Assembly: GCA_017447745.1 (NCBI GenBank)
Contig: JAFSMW010000171.1
Location: 1-32,857 of the forward strand
Source: Thermoguttaceae bacterium
GTDB lineage: Bacteria > Planctomycetota > Planctomycetia > Pirellulales > Thermoguttaceae
Length of the DNA: 32,857 nt
Direction of reading: 5' to 3'
Shown here piece by piece: positions 8,901 to 18,631 of the stretch. A program made the position numbers and the translations under genes. Below the pieces are notes generated by a model that was given only the letters and a program-made list of their open reading frames with translations, was not told where the DNA came from and did not search any database. The first letter of the stretch is position 1. The number at the start of each line of letters is the position of its first letter.

Positions 8901-11900
8901 GATTCGTCCTGACCCTTGACGGCAAACAGAGCGTCGTCGTCAGCCGTGTAAGCTTCGATAACGTACCAGTAGGTGTCGTCAGCGTCGGCGGCTTCTTGCC
9001 AGTTCAGTTCAATCTGGTGCAAGCCGGTGGCGTCGGCAATGAGAGTAGTCGGCGCGTACGGGGCTTCCTTGGTCGTGGCGTCGGCAGCGTCGGAGAATTC
9101 CGAAACGAGCATGCCGCCAGCGTTGCCGGATTCGGACAACGTCTGAACGATGAACGTGTAGGCGGTTCCCGGTGTGAGGTTTGTAACAGTGTATTCGGTA
9201 GCGTCGGTGGTGTAATAGGTCCAATCGTTGCCAAGCTGAACGCCCAAACGATAGCCGGTAACCCAGTCGTTATCGACAGCGTCCCAGGTAACGACGATTT
9301 GAGTGGATCCGTTGACTCCGTCGTTGACCGGCGCCGCTTCCAGATTCTCCGGAGCTTCCAGGCGCTGGAGCGTCAAGGACGCGGTATCGGAGCTGGCGTA
9401 ATTTTCGCTCTGATCGCCGCGGGCGTAGACGGTAATAGTCGTGGAGGCGTCCGTTGCGATTTCGTCCGTTGTGAGGTAGGTTTCGTCCTGAGCGTTGCCG
9501 TCGACAACGTATTCAACAGCGTGATCAACGTCGTCCCAGGAAACGACTGCTGTGCCGTCCAGGTTGTCTTCCCACTGAAGTACCGGAGCGTCAACGGCTG
9601 TCGGCGTAACGCCGGTCGCGGTGGCGCTGGAAGGAGCGTAAACCTGTTCTTCGCCTTCGGCGATAATCTGGAACGTGTATTCTGTGGAAGCGTCCAAGCC
9701 GGAAATGATAACGGAATCGCCGTCGAATTCCAGACCCAGTTCCGGGAAGTTGTCTTCGGTCAGTTCGACGAAATCGGTTCCGTCAAACATGTACAGCGTA
9801 TAGTCAATCGCTTCGTCCGGCAGCGTCCAGGAAACTTCGAGCGTATCGGTTGTGAATTCTGTTACAAAGACGGAATTGACGTCCAGTTCGGGCGCGTCGA
9901 GCTGAATGAGCGTGGAGAACGCCTTCGGATCGCTCCAGTCGGAATCGACGTACAGACGAGAGTTGCCAGTCGCCTTGACTCGGAACAGGTATTCAGTCGC
10001 TTCATCTAGGCCGGTAACGCCGAGCGTGTTGTCGTCGGAGTAGAAGACCTGAGCGTCCGTCCAGTCCGGTCCAACGGTGGGATCGGGCGCAACAATCATT
10101 TCGATAACGTAACGGGACGCGCCGTCGGATTCAGTCCAGCTGATGTCGAGAGTGGTCAGCGAGTTCTCGAATTCGTCGTTGATAACCGGGATGTCGAGAA
10201 CGGTCTTGGTAGATGTAACAGCGGTAACCCAATCGGAGTTAAGCAGGTAATCGTCGCCTTCGCCGGTGTATCCGTATTCGCTCAAAGAACGCCAGTTGAT
10301 CGTGTATCCTACGCTTTCTTCCAGGCCGTTGATCGTGTAAGCAGCGCCCCAAACGCCCTTCTTTTCGGAAAGGGTAACGCCGCCGTCGCCCGGTTCAACG
10401 TACAGAGTTGTAACAGCATCGGGGTCGTCGGTGGGATAGTAAACGATTTCGTACGCGACAGCGCGCGGGTCAGTAACCCAGGTGATAGTAATAGCCGTTT
10501 CGGACTGCGGAGCGGCTTGCGGGTACTTGGGCGTCCAGATCTGTTCGCGAGTGGTTTCCTGAGTCGAAACCCAATCGGCGGAATCCAGATAATCGATTCT
10601 ATCGCCAATGCCAAAGACGGCGAAGTCGTACAGCGTTCTGCCCGGTTCCAGACCTTCGACGGTCCAGGTGTAACGCATCGTGTCAGCGTCGTAGGTAACG
10701 CCGTCCGGCAGATTGTTCATGTTAAACGGCGTGTCGATAACCGTCCAGTTGGCGTCTTCGTCAGCGTCGGAGGCGAGCTTGTAGCGAACCATGTACGTAA
10801 CCAGGTCGCTTTGAATTTCTTCGGAACCCCAGGAGAAATCGATTGCCGTCAAACCGGCTTCGTCGGGCTGAGCCAACGCGGACGGAGCGAGCGATTCTTC
10901 GTTGAGACGAACGGCGTTCGATTCAACCGCGCCGATATCGACAACGTCGTTGATAATGCGGTCGGTTCCCAACAGGTCAAGGGACATGTCAACCAGCAGG
11001 TATCGAGACGCGTAATCGCTAACGAAATCGTTGTTGCCAGCGTCGACAATATTGACGTTGTCCGCGTAAATCTTGTAGTTGCCGTCGGTGAAGGTTCCTT
11101 CTTCAGCGTCCCAGAACGGGAAGATTTCCGTCCAGTCTTCCAGAGTCGTCAGGTTATAGTTATAACCTTCTACGTCGTCGAAGTAAAAACCGCTGCGGAC
11201 GAAATCTGTTTCGTTGTAAATCGTGTTGACGACGTACCCCTCTGAACGATAGAGAGAAATCGTATCGAGAATCGTCGAGTTGACGATGAACGTGTCTTCC
11301 CAGCGGGCGGTCAGACCGGTTGCTTCTGCGGTCAAGCCTGTGTAATTGTCGTCCTGAGAATTGACGTCGCCGTATTTTGTCGCGGCAGTCGCTTCCTGAC
11401 CGTAAATGAGCGTGGAGAACAAGACGGTCGTAGCGTTGTCGGCGTAAATGCCGGCAATGGTCGCGCTGACGTCGCCGTGCTTGGAGTAGGCGTCAAGCGT
11501 GTTTTCCGCAATGACGGTGCGGGAGACAGCCGTTCGACCGGAGGTTTCTTCGCCGTTTCCTTCCGTATAAACGACGGCAAAGGTGGCGTTGACGTCTCCG
11601 TGAACGGCGTTGACAGTAACAGTGTTGTTGACAAATCGGCTGTTGACGATTTCTGTCACGCCGCCGAGGTTGGCGACAGCGGCAATGGTAACGTTGAGAT
11701 TTGCATCGTCGTAATCTTCAAATTCGTAAGCGCTGAAGTCAAACCAAATATTCTCGAACGCGCAGTCTTCCAGATACAGGTATCCTTCGTTGACAATCAA
11801 AGCGTACGTGTTACTGTCGCCGTAGCTGTCTTCCGGAGCGAAGCCGAAATCGCCGGTGAACGTTACGCCCGTCAGGCTCAAAGCGCCGTCGTTGACAATG

Positions 11901-12904
11901 TCGAGGTTGTTCAGTTCGACGTTGTCCGTTGACAGGACTCCGTTTTCTGTAATAAGCAATTCAACGCCAGAGAGCGTCAGATTTTCCAGTGTAACAAACG
12001 AATCGACGGTAATTCCGTAGTTGTAATCGGAGGTGATGACGATGCCGTTTCCGTCAAGGACTGTGAATTCGCCGAAGTACAGGCTGTCCTGCATGACGAA
12101 CTCGTCGCCTTCGTCATTGCCGACAAATTCAAAGGCTTGCGCCAGAGTTTTATAGGAGTTTCCTTCGGCGTATTCGCGATAGGTCAAGCCAGAGTAGTTG
12201 TCCATCGCTTCACGCAGGGAAATGACGCCGTCGGTAGCGTCGTAGGAATCGGCTTGAAGGTCGTCGGTCGTGTTGATTTCAATCGTATCGGTCATGCCGC
12301 GGAATTCCCACGCGCTGTCGTAGATCGTTTCGCCGTCTTGAACGAGCTGAATTCGACCGCCGTTGCGGGTCGTCAGCTTGAGCGTTCCGTTGGTTTCGTC
12401 AAACGAGCCGTCGCCGGTCAGGTTTAGAACAACGGAAATGCCGTTAGCGCGAATGTTCAGATTGTTGTCCAGAGCGACGACTTCATCAATATTGAAAACG
12501 TAATCGCTCTCGCCGTCCGGCAGTTCGCCCAGAGTGGTTTTGGAGAGATCGACGAGCGTCAGCGGGCCAAGCGTAATGTCTTCTTCCGGCTCCGGCATGT
12601 CGAAAGTCGTGTTCGCGTAGGAGAGCGCTTCCTGGAGAGAAATCAAGCCGTCCGTCTCGTCAACGGTGGATTCTGTCGTAGTTACAACCAGCGACGGCGT
12701 TTCCCAGGATTCGTCCCAGACAACCGGTTCGTCCGCCATGGCGGGAGCGAGCTGACCAGAAATGTTGATGTCTGACGGATCCAAAACCAAATCCATTGCG
12801 ACGGTCAGCAGCTGACGTTCTTCCAACGATTCTAACTGAAGCGTTCGCTTGAAGTTGTGAGCGGTTGAGCGGCGATTGTTTTTAAACAACGAAAAAATAC
12901 TCAT
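5996..12904 (-). CDS. Giant secreted/surface protein: LEPR-XLL-type N-terminus, beta-helix-like region, ~13 fibronectin III repeats, calcium-loop C-terminus
   Basis: A 2302-residue acidic protein. The start at 12904 is preferred over an in-frame ATG at 13024 because a GGAG lies 9 nt upstream and it puts LESLEERQLL at residues 24-33, as in planctomycete LEPR-XLL proteins. Residues ~90-660 resemble a beta-helix/SLREA-type region (TDGLISLQEALSYA, ATDGVISLREAM, closing with VVDIGAVESN). About 13 FN3-like repeats follow (~675-1960; recurring SWDAVDxAxxY and GLxxxTxYxFxV patterns). The C-terminal part carries acidic EF-hand/dockerin-like loops (DLNDDGVID near residue 2128, DFNVDGKNCDHD), then a Glu-rich tail. 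A structural or adhesive role outside the cell is likely. The LEPR-type motif is known from the phylum; its exact function is not established here. Confidence 0.85.
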   Translation of the reverse strand: MSIFSLFKNNRRSTAHNFKRTLQLESLEERQLLTVAMDLVLDPSDINISGQLAPAMADEPVVWDESWETPSLVVTTTESTVDETDGLISLQEALSYANTTFDMPEPEEDITLGPLTLVDLSKTTLGELPDGESDYVFNIDEVVALDNNLNIRANGISVVLNLTGDGSFDETNGTLKLTTRNGGRIQLVQDGETIYDSAWEFRGMTDTIEINTTDDLQADSYDATDGVISLREAMDNYSGLTYREYAEGNSYKTLAQAFEFVGNDEGDEFVMQDSLYFGEFTVLDGNGIVITSDYNYGITVDSFVTLENLTLSGVELLITENGVLSTDNVELNNLDIVNDGALSLTGVTFTGDFGFAPEDSYGDSNTYALIVNEGYLYLEDCAFENIWFDFSAYEFEDYDDANLNVTIAAVANLGGVTEIVNSRFVNNTVTVNAVHGDVNATFAVVYTEGNGEETSGRTAVSRTVIAENTLDAYSKHGDVSATIAGIYADNATTVLFSTLIYGQEATAATKYGDVNSQDDNYTGLTAEATGLTARWEDTFIVNSTILDTISLYRSEGYVVNTIYNETDFVRSGFYFDDVEGYNYNLTTLEDWTEIFPFWDAEEGTFTDGNYKIYADNVNIVDAGNNDFVSDYASRYLLVDMSLDLLGTDRIINDVVDIGAVESNAVRLNEESLAPSALAQPDEAGLTAIDFSWGSEEIQSDLVTYMVRYKLASDADEDANWTVIDTPFNMNNLPDGVTYDADTMRYTWTVEGLEPGRTLYDFAVFGIGDRIDYLDSADWVSTQETTREQIWTPKYPQAAPQSETAITITWVTDPRAVAYEIVYYPTDDPDAVTTLYVEPGDGGVTLSEKKGVWGAAYTINGLEESVGYTINWRSLSEYGYTGEGDDYLLNSDWVTAVTSTKTVLDIPVINDEFENSLTTLDISWTESDGASRYVIEMIVAPDPTVGPDWTDAQVFYSDDNTLGVTGLDEATEYLFRVKATGNSRLYVDSDWSDPKAFSTLIQLDAPELDVNSVFVTEFTTDTLEVSWTLPDEAIDYTLYMFDGTDFVELTEDNFPELGLEFDGDSVIISGLDASTEYTFQIIAEGEEQVYAPSSATATGVTPTAVDAPVLQWEDNLDGTAVVSWDDVDHAVEYVVDGNAQDETYLTTDEIATDASTTITVYARGDQSENYASSDTASLTLQRLEAPENLEAAPVNDGVNGSTQIVVTWDAVDNDWVTGYRLGVQLGNDWTYYTTDATEYTVTNLTPGTAYTFIVQTLSESGNAGGMLVSEFSDAADATTKEAPYAPTTLIADATGLHQIELNWQEAADADDTYWYVIEAYTADDDALFAVKGQDESITGESFLFTGLNEDTTYYFKIYAFSSDADTFEGSSAAVDSNEDTTWIQLLTPELELGAISMSSIELVWTDANDSADVDAYRISYTTDTNDGETVIFVDADETSCIVTGLTSGTQYTFSIQALGIDDRSVDSGIDTLDPIYTNDQLAQPANADAVATSTTSILVTWDAVDGAEFGYTVTCDTLPQGASIVVNNAACTATVTGLNSDTLYEFEIYANGGTTADGRVLLQSDSADAEAQTWRKLTIQSLAADVEETTVTASWVSPEGDLPYVDYYVWQYRATGSSTWSNQIETEETEDSFDGAINTTYQIRVKAISAQGEDGNSEWAYLRNVKTWDKLTADVDAEAAGTQVISVSWDAVSAQSDVYYSLFYTEGDTNEFDPQTWTEVDLTDVALAGGVYSIDVTGLTAETTYSFALFAEADGYIDAEPAFDVATTWAVAPITDNLVITAEAEGQTITVDWDDVDGAASYKVEYTWTSIAGDDCEDYYITTDSQAVFEGLEPGVEYTFQVIAYPDDADVDHEEAYSNFASATTDKIKLDSPDGKAAPTSSNSGISVSWDAVDNASGYQVKWRISGSNSSWNTSGVLDADELSFAIENVIDASTYEIQVTAIGDGDHYTDSNPTRLTCRLVQIDLDAVVVTTKSNATDTQKPESVPQIDEWTPAFLELWTSDIVGLVEGREMVATIEINENYEVGGVLDLPGTTVDVSDDGTTVTITVDVDYNYGDDEDALLAQIKLTPKSQADGNDDENGIALDGVEDDLVLTDVDGYLVVSYKDGVDAPKLVKFNDVWITDIVPVIFDLNDDGVIDNFDESDYAAYTEADPDFVDFNVDGKNCDHDLEMLTRDTNNGKSQAGDWRVDYSIIVCTCGDTPVAQPAALPTPAAIKQIVEEEEESYLLDDFEYNYEWDQADRLSDIYPFMSENNRMTSGVMLTKAVAKKEESKEEQTAEADSKTVADVMNELWSDDIDWRHAA

Positions 12905-13506
12905 GGCGATGTTCTCCGAAGGGGTTGTAAATTGAAAATGTTTTGTGATTTGCGTGAGTGAATACGATGGCTTGGGATAAAATCCTGACCGGCGCGGACC
13001 AGGCGCTAAACAGTCAAGACTCAAATGTTCACCTGTTTACCAATAGCCACGGCGGCGCCAATATTGCGCTTGTGGTACTTTACCCCGAAACGCCATTTGG
13101 CGCAATATCAATTTTCTACTTCCAGAATAAAAATCGATTTTTTCAGAAAATTTTCTGTGTGTTCCCCAATTTCTAATATATAACGAGATAAAAATGATAG
13201 CTAGAGCAGTATATTTACATATTTTGCCGAGCATATATGGTATTATTCTGCTGCTTATTCATTATTTCAATGAAATGAGGTTGCCCATTTTAACTTATTT
13301 TCTTAAATTTCTTTCAAAATATTCGCTGCGTTCACTTGTATAAAAAGAAATTTAGTTTAAAATATAGGGAGTATAGATAGACATTTTGAAATTTTACAGT
13401 CAAAATGTCGATGTAAGAATTACTATTCAGGATTCTGTTGTCGATTATTCGTCAGCGGGAATTCTGTTAGTTTCGGCGTCAAAACGGAGAGAGCAACCGA
13501 AAATAA
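12905..13506. other. Intergenic region between divergent giant gene and kinase gene
   Basis: About 600 nt, A/T-rich in the right half. ATATTGCGC (13061-13069) is inverted at 13100-13108, a possible regulator site upstream of the giant gene. AAAATCGATTTT and CAGAAAATTTTCTG palindromes lie near 13125-13160. A weak kinase promoter candidate is TTGTAT (13336-13341), 16 nt, TAAAAT (13358-13363). No convincing gene, tRNA or other RNA was seen. Confidence 0.4.
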
Positions 13507-14379
13507 ATGAGTTCAGGAAATAAACTTACGAAGTCGTTCGTTGGCTCGTACTGCTTGGTGAAGTTGATAAACACCGGACAGTCGTGCCAGTTATGGCAGG
13601 CGCAAAATCCGAAGACGGGGCAGTTTGTCGCGCTCAAGCGTCTGTTACCGGAGCGACGTCGAGTTACCGAAGAAATCGAACTGCTCAAAAATGAGTACGC
13701 TGTCGGCATTAAGCTCAAGTCGAAGCTTTGCCTTACACCGATTGAGTTTGCAACGGATAGCCGCGGCGATCCCTTTTTGGCGTTGGAATGGTTTACCGGC
13801 GTAAGTCTGAAAACGCAGCTCGAAAGCGGTATGAAGCACTTGGGCTGGCGTCTCCCAGACGTTATTCCTCAGATGGTTCAAGCCTTGGCGGACGTGCATA
13901 AAAAAGGTTATGTCCATCGAGACGTTAAACCATCCAACTTTATGCTTAACGCAGACAACGAAGTTCGTCTTATCGACTTTGCCATTGCGCTAAAGGTCGG
14001 TTTTTTTGCGTCGATGTTTCGAGGCAAACTAAAAATTCAGGGAACTCGCAGCTACATGTCGCCGGAACAGATCCGGGCGCTGCCGTCTTTGGATACGCGA
14101 GCGGACATGTACAGCCTGGGCTGCACATTTTTTGAACTGTTTTCCGGGCGTCCTCCGTACGTTGGAGGTCGAGATGAAGTGCTTCAAATGCATTTAACCG
14201 GACCTGTTCCCAGCGTGATTGAGCATAACGGGAACGTTTCAAAGCCCTTTAACGACGTTATTCGTAAAATGATGAGCAAAAATCCTGACAACCGATTCAA
14301 GTCCATGTCGGAACTGCTCGAAGCGTTAAATAAAATCAAACTGTTTATTCACACACCATTAAAACCATTGGAAAATTAG
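13507..14379 (+). CDS. Small Hanks-type Ser/Thr protein kinase with DFA instead of DFG
   Basis: A 290-residue cytoplasmic protein that is almost entirely a kinase domain (residues ~15-278). Visible elements: VALK with K44, the catalytic loop HRDVKPSN (H137-N144), SPEQ activation-segment end (~185-188), and DMYSLGCTFFELFSGRPPY in subdomain IX. Departures from consensus: the glycine-rich loop is degraded (INTGQSC), and the magnesium-binding motif is DFA (D157-F158-A159). D139 and K44 remain, so activity is possible but not certain. No membrane segment or sensor domain. The stop codon TAG is part of the first AATTAGC unit of the following heptamer hairpin. The nearest neighbour in the same direction is accA; no functional link is evident. 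Confidence 0.85.
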   Translation: MSSGNKLTKSFVGSYCLVKLINTGQSCQLWQAQNPKTGQFVALKRLLPERRRVTEEIELLKNEYAVGIKLKSKLCLTPIEFATDSRGDPFLALEWFTGVSLKTQLESGMKHLGWRLPDVIPQMVQALADVHKKGYVHRDVKPSNFMLNADNEVRLIDFAIALKVGFFASMFRGKLKIQGTRSYMSPEQIRALPSLDTRADMYSLGCTFFELFSGRPPYVGGRDEVLQMHLTGPVPSVIEHNGNVSKPFNDVIRKMMSKNPDNRFKSMSELLEALNKIKLFIHTPLKPLEN

Positions 14380-14450
14380 CAATTTGCAATTAGCAATTAC
14401 GCAAAGCGCTTCAATAATTGCTAATTGATAATTGACAATTGCTAATTATT
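14374..14450. repeat. Heptamer hairpin element 1 (AATTAGC family)
   Basis: The left arm (14374-14399) is built of AATTAGC/AATTTGC units, the core is CGCAAAGCG (14400-14408), and the right arm (~14411-14450) is the inverse, AATTGCT/AATTGAT/AATTGAC. The kinase stop codon lies in the first unit; the accA ATG is 7 nt beyond the right arm. Confidence 0.85.
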
Positions 14451-14457
14451 TACTCCC

Positions 14458-15420
14458 ATGCCTATTCCCGAATTTTGCCTGTCGTTTGAACGTCCTATAT
14501 ACGAACTGGAATCGCAGATCAGCGAGCTGAACGAAAAAGCGGCTAATTCTCCCGAAATGAAAGAGACGCTCACTCGCCTTCGCCGCGAATTAATCGAACT
14601 GAAAAAGAACGTCTACGCTAATTTGACACCGTGGGAAACGGTTGAAACGTCCCGCCATCAGGACAGACCCTTGGCGGGCGACTATATAAACCTCTGCTTT
14701 GACGAGTTTGTTGAGCTTCACGGGGATCGCTTTTTCGGAGACGACCATGCGATTAAAACCGGCTGGGCGAAACTGGACGGTCAGAAAGTAATGGTAATCG
14801 GTCAGCACAAAGGACGCGGCATCGCCGAGAAAAACGCCTGTTCGTTTGGATGTCCGCACCCTGAAGGGTATCGCAAAGCCATGCGAAACATGAAAATGGC
14901 GGCGAAGTTCCACATGCCGATCATCTGCTTTATCGATACGCCAGGCGCATGGCCGGGAATCGACGCTGAAGAGCGCGGGCAGGCGTGGGTTATTGCCGAG
15001 TCCATGTTCCTCATGTCACAGCTGGCAACGCCGATTATTTGCGTCGTGATTGGAGAAGGCGGGTCTGGCGGCGCTCTGGCAATCGGCGTCGGAGACAGAA
15101 TCGCTATGCTGGAGAACTCATATTATTCTGTGATTAGTCCGGAAGGCTGCGCGGGAATTTTGTGGAAAAGCGGCGAGTTCAAACAGGAAGCGGCGCAAGC
15201 CCTCAAAATGACCGCCAAAGACCTCATGCGGCTTAAGGTAATTGACGCTGTTATTCCGGAACCGCTTGGCGGAGCCCATCGCGATGCGCCGGTTATGGCG
15301 TCCAACTTAAAACTGTATTTGAAAAACACGCTCCGAGAATTGCAGCGAATCAAGCCGGACGTATTGGTTGAACAGCGTTACGCCAAATTCCGAGCCTACG
15401 GAGTTTTTATTGAGAGTTAG
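14458..15420 (+). CDS. accA: Acetyl-CoA carboxylase carboxyltransferase subunit alpha
   Basis: A 320-residue cytoplasmic enzyme that, with AccD, transfers the carboxyl group from carboxybiotin to acetyl-CoA to make malonyl-CoA for fatty acid synthesis. The whole chain matches AccA: the N-terminal helical part (FERPIYELESQISEL), RHQDRPLAGDYI, the crotonase-like core with GQHKGRGIAEKNACSFGCPHPEGYRKA, IDTPGAWPGIDAEERGQ, GEGGSGGALAIG and SPEGCAGILW. Length is normal for the family. No Shine-Dalgarno is visible before the ATG. It is bounded on both sides by heptamer hairpins, and its TAG stop is directly followed by ATAGGCA units. Confidence 0.97.
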   Translation: MPIPEFCLSFERPIYELESQISELNEKAANSPEMKETLTRLRRELIELKKNVYANLTPWETVETSRHQDRPLAGDYINLCFDEFVELHGDRFFGDDHAIKTGWAKLDGQKVMVIGQHKGRGIAEKNACSFGCPHPEGYRKAMRNMKMAAKFHMPIICFIDTPGAWPGIDAEERGQAWVIAESMFLMSQLATPIICVVIGEGGSGGALAIGVGDRIAMLENSYYSVISPEGCAGILWKSGEFKQEAAQALKMTAKDLMRLKVIDAVIPEPLGGAHRDAPVMASNLKLYLKNTLRELQRIKPDVLVEQRYAKFRAYGVFIES

Positions 15421-15421
15421 A

Positions 15422-15515
<94 letters not shown>

Positions 15516-15519
15516 TACA

Positions 15520-16533
<1,014 letters not shown>

Positions 16534-16536
<3 letters not shown>

Positions 16537-16705
16537 GCAGTAGGCAGTAGGCAATAGGCAGTAGTTAGTGGTAAGTGGAAAGTGGTAAGTGGTTAGTGGT
16601 TAGTAGGAACGGCGCTTGCGTCCTTACCACTTACCACTAAAAACTTACCACTGTTTTTCGCTTGCGTCCTAAGCGCTAAGCGCTAAGTACTTTTATGCAC
16701 TCGTA
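16534..16705. repeat. Composite heptamer element 3 (TAGGCAG array plus TTAGTGG/TAAGTGG hairpin)
   Basis: A TAGGCAG array (from the pyrD stop, 16534-16563) runs into TAAGTGG/TTAGTGG units (16564-16607), the core GGCGCTTGCGTCC (16611-16623), inverted CTTACCA units (16624-16652), a second CGCTTGCGTCC (~16659-16669), and TAAGCGC twice. The TAGGCAG part has no inverted partner here, so this is a composite or partly deleted element. Confidence 0.85.
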
Positions 16706-16718
16706 ACTAGCAACTATC

Positions 16719-17621
16719 ATGAAACGTATATTATTCATCATTGCAACATTGCTCCTCTCCGTTCCGGCGCTGGCTCAAGACGCGGAAAACGGTTTGACGG
16801 TTTTAATGAACAAACACGGTATAGCGTACTCGTCTGCTCAGCTAACGCCGACGATTTGCGCTCTGTGCGGCGTTCCGGCTTCGCCAGACTGTGTCGCCCA
16901 GCCGATTGGGTTTATCCGCACTGCGGCAAAAAGCAAGCCGACGATGGAAAAGGCTCTTATCTTCTGCCCGGACGCGACAGGGAAATTCCTTGTTGACAAA
17001 TACCAGGCGGACTGGAAGCCCGTTTACGACGTCTCGACGTACGTTGTAACGTCTGCCAACGTCCTGCCGAGTGTAACGCCCGTCTGCTTCGGCGCGATTT
17101 TTACAGGCTGCCCGCCGGAAGTTCACGGCATTCTCAAGTACAACGATAAATACAATCCCAATCCGATTAAAGTCGAAACCCTGTTTGACGCCTTTTCCAA
17201 AGCGGGAAAGAAATGTGCCGTTATCGCAGAGAAAAACTGCAGCATTGACCTCATTTTCCGTGGACATCAGGCGGACTTCTACACGACAAAGAATTCGGAA
17301 GAATCCGTGGCGACCGCCAAGAGACTGATTCAGGAAAACAACTACGATTTAATAGTCTGTTACGACGGCAATTACGATTCGACCATGCACGCCAACGGCG
17401 TTTTTGCCGAGAAGTCGCTTGAAGCGATGAAAGATTCGATTCGATATTATACAGAACTGGTTGAAGTCGCCGACCAGGCGTGGGCGGACAAGAATTACGT
17501 CTCCGTTTTCAGCCCCGACCACGGCGCGCACGACGTCAAAGCAGGCAAAGGAACCCACGGTTCCGACATGGCGTGCGACGCTATCGTCAACTTCTTCTAT
17601 CGCCTTCGATACAATAAATAA
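16719..17621 (+). CDS. Secreted alkaline-phosphatase-superfamily (nucleotide pyrophosphatase/phosphodiesterase-like) hydrolase
   Basis: A 300-residue protein with a signal peptide (MKRILFIIATLLLSVPALAQ, residues 1-20). The metal and nucleophile pattern of the alkaline phosphatase superfamily is visible: PDATG (D85), SVTP with T120 as likely nucleophile ahead of GAIFTGCPPEVHGI, YDSTMHANG (D220, H224), SPDHGAHD (D267, H268) and GTHGSD (H280). This fits hydrolysis of a phosphate mono- or diester, or a related ester, outside the cytoplasm; the substrate cannot be read from sequence. It is short for a phosphodiesterase/NPP and lacks a large cap domain. It follows pyrD across a composite repeat and converges on an AraC gene through a shared hairpin. 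Confidence 0.75.
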   Translation: MKRILFIIATLLLSVPALAQDAENGLTVLMNKHGIAYSSAQLTPTICALCGVPASPDCVAQPIGFIRTAAKSKPTMEKALIFCPDATGKFLVDKYQADWKPVYDVSTYVVTSANVLPSVTPVCFGAIFTGCPPEVHGILKYNDKYNPNPIKVETLFDAFSKAGKKCAVIAEKNCSIDLIFRGHQADFYTTKNSEESVATAKRLIQENNYDLIVCYDGNYDSTMHANGVFAEKSLEAMKDSIRYYTELVEVADQAWADKNYVSVFSPDHGAHDVKAGKGTHGSDMACDAIVNFFYRLRYNK

Positions 17622-17663
17622 TAAGGCTAAGATAGCCGAAGATCTTTATAAATCCTGGGGCAT

Positions 17664-17702
17664 AAAGCGTTCCGGTCGTCCCGTTACGACCGGAATTCGC
17701 TT
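17664..17702. terminator. Bidirectional hairpin between convergent genes
   Basis: TTCCGGTCGT (17670-17679) and ACGACCGGAA (17686-17695) form a perfect 10-bp stem with a 6-nt loop, extended by AAGCG/CGCTT after a small bulge. The last codons of the minus-strand AraC gene form one arm and its TAA stop is in the loop. Only short T-runs follow on either strand. Confidence 0.65.
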
Positions 17703-18631
17703 GGCGTTTTATCTAACATCCGTTTGAAAACGCGCGCCATGTGAACGTAACTCGGAAACCCCGCCATGAGCGCAATTTGCTCTATTTTTATGTTTGTCTG
17801 CTGTAAGAGAGTTATCGCCCGATAAATTCGGCAGCGATGGATCTCGTCACGAATTGTTCTGTGGAGTTCTTTATTGAAATATCGTTCCAGCGTCCGACGC
17901 GTAACGCCCAATTTGCTCGCCAAACGTTTTATATCAATTTCCTGATGTCCCCAGTTCCAAATCTCCCGACACGCCATTTGAATTATCTGCGTAGCGGCTA
18001 ACGAATTGGAAGCTGGAATTTGCGCGTTAAGTTCGTCTCCCCAATCTTCATTTCCTGAACCTGAAAGCTGAGCGCTTTGTACAGTTCCTATTTCAATGAG
18101 TATACCCAACAAATCCGTCGCATATAACGGCGAGTTTACCTGAGGCGAATCCAGAACCTTGCTGCACAGCTGTTCCATTCGACTTTTAATTTTATTGCCA
18201 GACGATAACGTATTGACAACGGGGCGTCGAGGATCAAGAACGCCGTTTTGCGTTAATGAATGAATATACGGACCGTTTGCCGTTATCCAGACGTCTTTCC
18301 AGCCAACGTCCTTGTCGGGAATAAGCTGATGTTCAGAGCCAGGAAAAAGAATAAACAGGTCGCCTTTTTTTACCGTCAGACAGCCGCCCAAGTCGGAGAT
18401 GTATTCCCCAGCTCCGTCTGCGATATATATGAAAACGTATTCCGGAAGAATCCGATTTTTATACTGTTCCAAACGATACAGTTCAGGACGTCCATCATTA
18501 ATAAAAGCGCGTCCTGGCTGCATATCGTCATACCCTGCCCCGGTAACATACAGATTCCATTTCAGTTCTTTTTCTGAAATCGGGAGGAAATTGGCTCTGG
18601 ACGGCGAGGCATTTGGGTGAAAAAAGCTCAC
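17684..18631 (-). CDS. AraC-family transcriptional regulator with cupin-like N-terminus
   Basis: A 315-residue regulator. The first ~150 residues look like an AraC arm/cupin ligand-binding domain (YIADGAGEYISDLGGCLTVKKGDLFILFPGSEHQL). The C-terminal ~100 residues are an AraC double helix-turn-helix, with RLASKLGVTRRTLERYFNKEL and IALMAGFPSYVHMARVFKRMLDKTPSEFR. It starts with GTG at 18631, overlapping the TGA of the upstream ATPase gene by 4 nt (GTGA), so translation is probably coupled. A sugar-type ligand is usual for this family but no target operon is adjacent. A regulator coupled to a GspE-like gene is odd and may mean co-regulation or only shared transcription. Confidence 0.88.
   Translation of the reverse strand: MSFFHPNASPSRANFLPISEKELKWNLYVTGAGYDDMQPGRAFINDGRPELYRLEQYKNRILPEYVFIYIADGAGEYISDLGGCLTVKKGDLFILFPGSEHQLIPDKDVGWKDVWITANGPYIHSLTQNGVLDPRRPVVNTLSSGNKIKSRMEQLCSKVLDSPQVNSPLYATDLLGILIEIGTVQSAQLSGSGNEDWGDELNAQIPASNSLAATQIIQMACREIWNWGHQEIDIKRLASKLGVTRRTLERYFNKELHRTIRDEIHRCRIYRAITLLQQTNIKIEQIALMAGFPSYVHMARVFKRMLDKTPSEFRS

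Noticed and set aside
12905-13024. Upstream in-frame ATG at 13024 as start of the giant protein
   Set aside because: The extra 40 residues are not signal-like. The ATG at 12904 has GGAG at proper spacing and puts the LESLEERQLL motif near the N-terminus as in related proteins.
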